Below are positions 58,575-64,000 of a DNA stretch of 64,000 nucleotides, piece by piece; the stretch's first letter is position 1; each line of letters opens with the position of its first letter. Made by a program: the position numbers and the translations under genes. This DNA comes from Thermus hydrothermalis (lineage in GTDB: Bacteria > Deinococcota > Deinococci > Deinococcales > Thermaceae). The stretch covers positions 42,634-106,633 of the forward strand of contig NZ_JAKTNT010000001.1 of NCBI RefSeq assembly GCF_022760925.1. The letters are read 5' to 3'. Under the pieces are notes generated by a model, which worked only from the letters and a program-made list of their open reading frames with translations, made no database searches and was not told the origin of the DNA.

Positions 58575-59045
58575 CTAAACTCGTACCCGCACCTCCACCT
58601 CTCCCCCCACGGCCTCGGCGAAGCGGCGGAGCGTGTCCAGGCTGTGCCCGAAGTAGAAGGGATCCAGCAGGCGGGACACCGCAGAAGGGGTGGTCCCCAT
58701 GCGCCGGGCCACCTCCCGGGCGGTGAGGCCCGAGGCCTTCAGGGACCGCCTCAGTTCCAGGCTCACGGGGTTCACGGGGGCAGGGGTCACGTAGCTCAAG
58801 AAGTAGCCTTCCCGCTCCCGCTCCGCCTCCTCTTCGGGGCGCAGGGCGCGCCCGGGCGGAGGAAGAGCCCTCCCCTCCTCCTTGAGCTCCACAAGGGCCA
58901 GGGCCAAGCCCCGGGCTAGGCTCCGCTCCACCTCCTCAGGGGAAACCTTCCCCCACACGGCCACGGGCAGGTCCAAGGCGAACCCTGCCCACCTTCCCGT
59001 CCCATCCCTTTCCAAAAAGCACGGATATGCGCCTTCTCTTCTCAT
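58575..59045 (-). CDS. hicB: HicB antitoxin with C-terminal helix-turn-helix
   Basis: ATG 59045, directly after GGAGAAGG, gives 156 residues. The N-terminal part is the degenerate RNase H fold of HicB (YPCFLERDGTGRWAGFALDLPVAVWGKVSPEEVERSLARGLALAL). The C-terminal part is an XRE-type HTH (LKASGLTAREVARRMGTTPSAVSRLLDPFYFGHSLDTLRRFAEAVG). It binds HicA and represses the shared promoter. It starts 37 bp after the hicA stop. Confidence 0.85.
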   Translation of the reverse strand: MRREGAYPCFLERDGTGRWAGFALDLPVAVWGKVSPEEVERSLARGLALALVELKEEGRALPPPGRALRPEEEAEREREGYFLSYVTPAPVNPVSLELRRSLKASGLTAREVARRMGTTPSAVSRLLDPFYFGHSLDTLRRFAEAVGGEVEVRVRV

Positions 59046-59082
59046 CCTTCTCCCAAAAGGGGGGCCGAAGCCCCCCTCTCCC

Positions 59083-59331
59083 CTACCCTTTGCCCCTTTG
59101 GCCGCCGCCCTTCCGGAAGAGGTCCTCCGATAGCCCCGCCATCTGCAAAATCCGCTTGAACGTCCCCAAAGGGGGTGGATCCTTGCCGGGATCCAGGACC
59201 ACGAGGCGGCCATCTGGGTGTTTCCAAACCTCGTGGTCCCCCTTGCCCCGCTTGGGCATCGGGACAAAGCCTTCCCGCCGCAAAACCCGCCGGATTTCCC
59301 GGTACCGAGGAGGGACAAGCTTCCCGCTAAT
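59083..59331 (-). CDS. hicA: HicA mRNA interferase toxin, apparent AUU start
   Basis: 82 residues if started at ATT 59331: RYREIRRVLRREGFVPMPKRGKGDHEVWKHPDGRLVVLDPG...LGTFKRILQMAGLSEDLF, the HicA double-stranded RNA-binding fold with catalytic His in GDHEVW (usually GSH). A TAG precedes ATT in frame, so the conserved first helix can only be translated from ATT. GGAGG (59338-59342) lies 6 nt before it, ideal spacing. The next possible start, TTG 59283, lacks a ribosome-binding site and would lose the first helix. Confidence 0.7.
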   Translation of the reverse strand: MSGKLVPPRYREIRRVLRREGFVPMPKRGKGDHEVWKHPDGRLVVLDPGKDPPPLGTFKRILQMAGLSEDLFRKGGGQRGKG

Positions 59332-59383
59332 CCTCTACCTCCTTTTCCCGAATCCCGGGGGGGTGGGACCTCCGGGACACCAT

Positions 59384-59412
59384 AGGTTAGCAAATTTGAG
59401 AACATTTGTCTA
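59384..59412 (-). promoter_or_regulatory. Promoter of hicAB
   Basis: Minus strand: TAGACA (59407-59412) and TAACCT (59384-59389) with 17 bp between. The spacer holds CAAAT...ATTTG, a small inverted repeat that could be the HicB operator. A leader of about 45 nt with GGAGG precedes hicA. Confidence 0.5.
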
Positions 59413-59687
59413 GGGGTGCCTCCCCTGAGCTCTAATCACTTTGGTCCGTAGGGGCTTGACAAAGGGAAACAAAGAGGGGGGTTGTGTAAGGTATGCGAAC
59501 CCACAACCCTCTCCTCCAGGCTACCACCACCTGGGTCCACACGGTCTTCCGGCCCCTCAGGAAACCCGGGCGCACCCACTTGGCCTCCTTCTTTGCGGGG
59601 CGTGGCGGTGCGGGTGCTTGGAAGTCTTCCCCGGCAACTGGCACAGGGGTAGGGAAGGGGATGAGAGCTCAAAGGGCCGAGACCCCT

Positions 59688-61169
59688 TCACTCCCCCGCC
59701 CACCGCACCTCCAAGGCCAAGCCAAAGGCCTTCTGAAAAAGCCCCGCCTGCTTTTCCGCCTCTACCCGCTCCACCCAAGGGTCCTCCGCGGCCTCGAGGA
59801 GAAGGCGAACCCTTTCCCCAAGCTCCACCCTCACCCCCCGCACCCGGCCCGAGCGGGTGCGCTCCAGCATCTCGGCGAGGCGCAACAGGGCGGAAAGCCT
59901 TAGGAGGCGCTTGGCGTCTCCCCGCTCCAGGAGGGGCTTTAGGGCCCCGGGAGAGGGGTCGCCCCGGCGGTGGTAGCGCACCAGGAGGCCCAGGAGGGCC
60001 TGCTCCCGGTGCCGGAAGCCCAAAAGGGGCTCAGAGAAGACCAGGTAGGCCCCGTGCTTGTGGTGGTCGTGGTAGCCCAGGTGCATGCCGATATCGTGCA
60101 GATGGGCGGCTTCCGAAAGGAGGCGCTTTTCCTCCTCTCCCAGGCGGTGCAAGGGGGCAAGCCCGGCGAAAAGCGCCAGGGCCAGGGCCTTCACCCGGTC
60201 CCGGTGGGCTTCGGAGAAGGGGTAGCGGCGGAAGAGGCTTTCCACGGCGAAGGCCCGGGGGTTGGGAAGGAGGTGGGGTGGCGGCAGGAACCGGGTGAAG
60301 AAGGCCCCTTCCCGGATGCCCATCCCGCTGACCCAAAGCCCCGGGGCTTGGAAATAGGCGAGGAGCGCCCGGAGGAAGGCCAAGGAGGCGGGCAGGGTGC
60401 GGGCCCGGTCGGGCTGGAGGCCGGGAAGCTCGGCCCGGTCCTTTAGGGGAAGGCGCAGGACCTTCTCGTAAAGCGCTTCCAACCCCTCCCGGGGCAGGAA
60501 GTAGCCGTGGAGGTGTTCCCAGGGGTAGTCCCGCCCCTTGGCGTGGAGGCGGGCGATGGCCCGGAGGTTGCCGCCTAGGCCCACGAGGGGTAAACCCTCC
60601 GGTAGCCCCAAGCCCCGAAGCGCCTTGGCCACCGCCTTCTCCAAAGCGCGCACCTCCTTGTGGCTTGGCGGGTCGCTATGGAGGAAGGCCTCCGTGAGCC
60701 GGAGGGCCCCGAAGGGTAAGGCCTTCCCCTGGCGGAAGCGGCGGCCTTCCATGCGGGAAACCTGGGCGCTTCCTCCCCCTTGGTCCACCACCAGGGCGTC
60801 CTCCAGGAAAAGGCCGTTGGCCACCGCCAGGACCCCCAGGCGGGCCTCCTCCTCCCCCGGCACCACCTGGGCCCGGAGGCCCAACCGCCAAGCCTCCTCC
60901 AGGACCAGGTGCCCGTTTTCGGCGTCCCGGATGGCGCTCGTGGCCAGGACCACCACCTCGTCCACGGGGGAGGCCCGGAGGAAATCGGCGAAGGCCCGGA
61001 GGGCCTTCCGGCCCCGGGCTAGGGCCTCTTCCACGATGCGCCCCCCTGCAAGCCCTTCCCCCAAGGCCACCGCCTCCCTTAGCTCGTCCGCCAGGAGGTA
61101 GTACGCCCCAGGCCGGTAGCGGTAGACCACCAGGCGAAAGGTTCCCGAGCCCAGGTCCAAGACCGCCAA
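59688..61169 (-). CDS. ppx: Exopolyphosphatase / guanosine pentaphosphatase with HD domain
   Basis: The protein has 493 residues from TTG 61169, which has AAGGAG 6 nt upstream; longer frames run into ppk and are not used. Ppx/GppA parts: AVLDLGSGTFRLVVY and LVVDQGGGSAQVS (the two phosphate-binding loops), VVLATSAIRDAENG, VGLGGNLRAIARL, then a C-terminal HD-type domain (AAHLHDIGMHLGYHDHHKHGAYLV). It hydrolyses polyphosphate chains. Divergent from ppk with 51 bp between starts. Confidence 0.9.
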   Translation of the reverse strand: MAVLDLGSGTFRLVVYRYRPGAYYLLADELREAVALGEGLAGGRIVEEALARGRKALRAFADFLRASPVDEVVVLATSAIRDAENGHLVLEEAWRLGLRAQVVPGEEEARLGVLAVANGLFLEDALVVDQGGGSAQVSRMEGRRFRQGKALPFGALRLTEAFLHSDPPSHKEVRALEKAVAKALRGLGLPEGLPLVGLGGNLRAIARLHAKGRDYPWEHLHGYFLPREGLEALYEKVLRLPLKDRAELPGLQPDRARTLPASLAFLRALLAYFQAPGLWVSGMGIREGAFFTRFLPPPHLLPNPRAFAVESLFRRYPFSEAHRDRVKALALALFAGLAPLHRLGEEEKRLLSEAAHLHDIGMHLGYHDHHKHGAYLVFSEPLLGFRHREQALLGLLVRYHRRGDPSPGALKPLLERGDAKRLLRLSALLRLAEMLERTRSGRVRGVRVELGERVRLLLEAAEDPWVERVEAEKQAGLFQKAFGLALEVRWAGE

Positions 61170-61220
61170 GGAACGCTCCTTGACCTCCTCCTGATCTAAA
61201 GCTGGCGTAATCTGTAGCAA

Positions 61221-62876
61221 ATGCGCCTCCTCCCCGAAGCGAGCTGGCTCCAGTTTAACCGGAGGGTGCTCCGGCAAAGCGAGCGACCCGACTTTCCCCT
61301 TCTGGAGAGATTTCGCTTTCTTGCCATCTGGAACCGCAACCTGGACGAGTTCTTCGCAGCCCGCATCGCCAAGATCTTTCTGAAGGGGCGCGGGGATGCG
61401 GCCCACCTGGCCCTTTTGGAAGAGGCGAGGGCCCAGTCCCTCTATGCGGCGAAGCGCTACTGCGCCCTTCTCAAGGAAGCGGCCCCAACGCTCCAGGTCC
61501 TCGCCGCCGAGGCCCTGGACGAGCTGGACTGGATGTACTTCCGCGTCTATCTGGCGGAGGTGGTGGCCCCCCGCACGGACCTCATCCCGTGGGAGGCGGT
61601 GGGCGACCTCTCCCACGGGGCCCTTTACTTCGCCTCGCCCAAGCACTTGGTGCGGCTTCCCCAGGACCTGCCCCGCCTCCTCCCGGTGCCGGGAAGGGAG
61701 GGTACCTTCGTGCGGCTTGGGGCCTTGGTGCGGGCGCGGAGCGACCTCTTCCTGCCCGAGGAGGCGCCCTTGTACGAGTTCCGGGTCTTGCGCCTTTTGG
61801 AAAGCGAGCGGGCCCGGGCGGACTGGGATGAGTTGGCCCAGGCCCTCGAGGGGCGGCAGGAGGGGGTGCCCACCCTCCTGGTGGCCGAGGAGGGCTTCCC
61901 GGAGGCCTGGCTCGAGGGCCTACGCCAGGGCCTGGACCTTCTCCCCGAGGAGGTGTTCCGGCTTCCCCCGCCCCTGAACCTCACCCTGGTGGAAACCCTA
62001 GTGGAGGCGGGGCCTTCAGGGTGGCGTTTTCCTCCCCTTAAGCCTGCCCGCCCCAAGGCCTTCCTGAAAAACCCCCTAGGGCGATTGCGGCAAGAAGACC
62101 TCCTCCTCTACCACCCCTTTGAGGACTACGGCGCCGTGGAACGGTTCGCCGAGGCGGCCCTCCTCCCCGGGGTGGTGGAGGTCTACGCCACCCTTTACCG
62201 CATCGGGGAGGAAAACCCCTTGGCGGAGGCCCTCCTGGAAGCGGCCCGGCGGGGAAAGCGGGTGCATGTGCTCCTGGAAGGACGGGCCCGGTTTGACGAG
62301 TTGCAGAACCTCCGGTGGTACCTGCGTTTCCTGAGGGCGGGGGTGGAGGTGCTACCCCTTTCCGAGCGCAAGGTTCACGCCAAGGCCCTGCTCCTCTTGA
62401 CCCGGGAAGGGGGCTTCGTCCATCTGGGCACCGGCAACTACAACCCGCAGAATGGGCGGCTCTACACGGACTTTTCCCTCTTCACCGCCCGGGAGGAGGT
62501 GGTGCGGGACGTCCACGCCTTCTTCCGTGCTGTGCGGGAGGGGAGTTTCCCCGGCCTCGCCCTGTTGCGCACGGGGGAGGCCATCCGGACCCTCCTGGTG
62601 GAGTCCATCCTGGCGGAGGCCCATCCCAAGGGCCGGGTAATCCTCAAGTTCAACCACCTTACCGACCCCGAGGTGCTCTCCGCCCTGGTGGAGGCGGCGG
62701 AGGCGGGGGCCCGGGTGGACCTTCTGGTGCGGAGCACCCTGACCCTACTCCACCCCGCTTTCCACGCCAAAAGCCTGGTGGCCCGCTTCCTGGAACACGC
62801 CCGGGTGGCCGCTTTCCGGGCGGGGGGCGCCTGGAAGGTCTACCTCACCAGCGCCGACGCCATGCCCCGGAACTTT
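61221..62876 (+). pseudogene. ppk: Polyphosphate kinase, 3' end cut off by a TnpB element
   Basis: About 552 genuine residues. N-terminal PPK domain: WLQFNRRVLRQSERPDFPLLERFRFLAIWNRNLDEFFAARIA. Catalytic phospholipase D-like half: DLLLYHPFEDY, ATLYRIGEENPLAEAL, RKVHAKALLLLT (phospho-His), HLGTGNYNPQNGRLYTDFSLF, and TSADAMPRNF, where homology stops. The frame continues into the element to 63107 with unrelated residues. The normal tail of the last domain is missing, so activity is probably lost while ppx remains intact. Confidence 0.85.
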
Positions 62877-62902
62877 CAACAACCGGGGTCTGGGGCAAGA
62901 GT

Positions 62903-62966
62903 CCCCGACCATACTGCGGTAGTGGTTGGTCGGGGAGGTAGAGCCCCAAGCCGCCGCAAGGCGGCT
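62903..62966 (+). repeat. Two left-end stem-loops of the TnpB element
   Basis: Stem 1: CCCCGACCA (62903-62911) with TGGTCGGGG (62927-62935). Stem 2: AGCCGCC (62949-62955), GCAA loop, GGCGGCT (62960-62966). Confidence 0.55.
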
Positions 62967-62983
62967 AAACCCACTCACCTTGC

Positions 62984-62989
62984 TATACT
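62984..62989 (+). promoter_or_regulatory. -10 hexamer TATACT of tnpB
   Basis: Six nt before GTG 62996; leaderless position. Confidence 0.5.
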
Positions 62990-62995
62990 TTGTTT

Positions 62996-64000
62996 GTGCA
63001 GACCCTCACCCTTCGTTGCACCCTCAAGCCTACCGCCGCACAAGAGGCGGCATTGGAGGCCACGGTGCAACTGTTTACTAAGGGTTGCAACCATGCCCTT
63101 AGGATAGCTAAAGAGAAGGGGGAGTTTCGCAAGTTCAGGTTGCAACGTCTGGTTTACCGGGACCTCCGGGCGATGGGACTCTCGGCCAACCTGGCGATAC
63201 AAGCTATCTTCCGTGTGGCCCGAAGGAAGGGTAGTCGGGCCAAGTTCTACCGACCCACCTCCTGTACCTTTGACCAGCGCACCCTGTCCCTGCGGGGTGA
63301 GTCGGTTTCGCTGACCACGGTATCTGGCCGGATGGTCATCCCGATGAAGCTGGGCAACTACCAGCGGGACCTTCTGCAACGGGCTAAGAGCGTCCAAGGC
63401 GGGGTGCTCACCAAAGGGCCGAGGGGTAAATGGTACATCCACCTTTATCTCCGCATAGAAACCCCTGAGCCCCCTAGCGGTGAGGGCAAGGTGGTAGGGG
63501 TTGACCTGGGACAGAAGGCGCTCGCTACCCTCTCCACCGGGGTGCAGTTTTCCGGCGGCTTCCTCAAGGGGAAGCGCTTGCACTACCTGGAGAAGCGGGC
63601 CGAAGTACGGAGCAAGCTGGATTGCCCTTCCGAACGCACCAAAGGGGTGAAGCGCCTTTGGGCACGGCTTACGGGAAGGGAGGCCCGCTTTGTAAAACAT
63701 GCCCTGCACACCCTGACGAGGCGGATCGTGGACAGCCTGGAGCCTGGGGACATCCTGGCGATAGAAGACCTGACGGGTCTCAGAGAACGAACTACCAAGC
63801 GAGGGGCTAAGGAAAGGCACCTGCATAACCTCTGGCCCTATGCCCGCCTGCGCTCCCTTTTGGAGTATAAGGCGGCGCTCAAGGGAGTTCAGGTGGTAGC
63901 CGTTGATCCCAAGTATACCAGCCAGGAATGCCCCCGGTGCGGCCACACGGCCAGGGAGAACCGCAGGAGCCAGGCCCTTTTCCGGTGTCAGCGGTGTGGC
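62996..64000 (+). CDS. tnpB: TnpB RNA-guided nuclease (3'-truncated by window end)
   Basis: Open frame of 335 codons from GTG to the window edge. N-terminus MQTLTLRCTLKPTAAQEAALEAT; RuvC-like acids in VVGVDLGQKALATLS (Asp) and LAIEDLTGLRER (Glu); zinc-finger Cys in SQECPRCGHTARENRRSQALFRCQRCG. The third acid would follow outside the window. The frame is undamaged as far as seen, so with an omega RNA it could be an active nuclease. Shares only family-level similarity with the TnpB at 9459. Confidence 0.85.
   Translation, partial: MQTLTLRCTLKPTAAQEAALEATVQLFTKGCNHALRIAKEKGEFRKFRLQRLVYRDLRAMGLSANLAIQAIFRVARRKGSRAKFYRPTSCTFDQRTLSLRGESVSLTTVSGRMVIPMKLGNYQRDLLQRAKSVQGGVLTKGPRGKWYIHLYLRIETPEPPSGEGKVVGVDLGQKALATLSTGVQFSGGFLKGKRLHYLEKRAEVRSKLDCPSERTKGVKRLWARLTGREARFVKHALHTLTRRIVDSLEPGDILAIEDLTGLRERTTKRGAKERHLHNLWPYARLRSLLEYKAALKGVQVVAVDPKYTSQECPRCGHTARENRRSQALFRCQRCG

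Larger units (their letters stand above)
62880..64000 (+). mobile_element. Second TnpB element (left end and most of tnpB; runs off the window)
   Basis: Starts right after the break in ppk at about 62877-62882. The first 115 bp hold stem-loops typical of a left end, then tnpB. It differs in sequence from the element at 9421, so it is a separate family. No tnpA is seen before tnpB. Confidence 0.65.

Noticed and set aside
59462..59560. Minus-strand GTGGGTTCGCATACC resembling a tRNA T-loop next to hicA
   Set aside because: Only the T-loop word matches; stems fail. It may be a decayed tRNA relic at an insertion hotspot but cannot be supported.

Overview
The window is very GC-rich, with G/C-biased third codon positions, dense genes and mostly 1-8 nt overlaps between genes. 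It carries a plasmid-type initiator with iterons and a ParAB locus, a UV damage endonuclease (UvsE), a carotenoid-type desaturase, a complete-looking cobalamin cluster and CRISPR-accessory nucleases. This combination points to a Thermus species, and most likely to the replication/partition part of a pTT27-like megaplasmid. That assignment is recognition plus inference; no database search was run.

Layout. 1-2.5 kb: a decaying TRAP transporter operon (dctP fused to dctQ; dctM with an in-frame amber codon and an apparent internal deletion). 2.7-3.8 kb: a transposase relic, then an intact AbrB/PIN toxin-antitoxin pair. 3.9-6.8 kb: five uncharacterised genes, including membrane, secreted and HEPN-like proteins. 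6.8-13.8 kb: CRISPR type III accessory genes (Can1, a Csm6-like gene split into two distant pieces, Cas6) interleaved with a TnpB element and the plasmid origin (repA plus six iterons). 14.5-17.7 kb: parA, parB, a toxin-antitoxin pair and a duplicated 3' part of parB; both parB copies contain a covarying 26-bp palindrome. 17.7-27.2 kb: UvsE, a YceI-like protein, a flavin reductase, two SDR proteins, an MNT/HEPN pair with a frameshifted HEPN gene, a CrtI-like oxidoreductase, a lipase-like hydrolase, a coiled-coil protein, a methyltransferase and a DUF4397 protein.

27.3-45.4 kb: cobalamin synthesis. A cobalamin riboswitch and a 22-aa leader ORF precede a long minus-strand operon: Ni/Co permease, CbiD, CbiC, CbiET, CbiL, CbiF, CbiH, CbiG, CbiX, DUF3209, CobA, CbiB, a CobD-like decarboxylase, an embedded MNT/HEPN pair, then a CobQ-CobU fusion. 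Divergent to it, CobC faces CobT-CobS-CobO-CbiA. No CbiJ/CobK-type precorrin-6A reductase was recognised.

45.5-57.7 kb: a minus-strand defence island (SNF2 helicase, Fic protein, DUF1156 DNA methylase, DUF499 ATPase with a HEPN N-terminus). It contains a toxin-antitoxin-chaperone-like module (HigB/HigA/SecB-like) whose toxin is frameshifted. 58.6-64 kb: HicAB with an apparent AUU start for HicA, an intact exopolyphosphatase, and a divergent polyphosphate kinase gene cut off by a second TnpB element that runs off the window.

Three themes recur. Many transcription units start with a -10 hexamer placed 6-8 nt before the start codon, which suggests leaderless mRNAs. Three of the toxin genes carry a single disabling lesion while their antitoxins are intact. 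Mobile elements have broken several genes (csm6, ppk). The parts most worth follow-up are the parB palindromes, the helicase/methylase/DUF499 island with its SecB-linked module, the split Csm6 around the origin, and the unknown 3.9-6.8 kb cluster.
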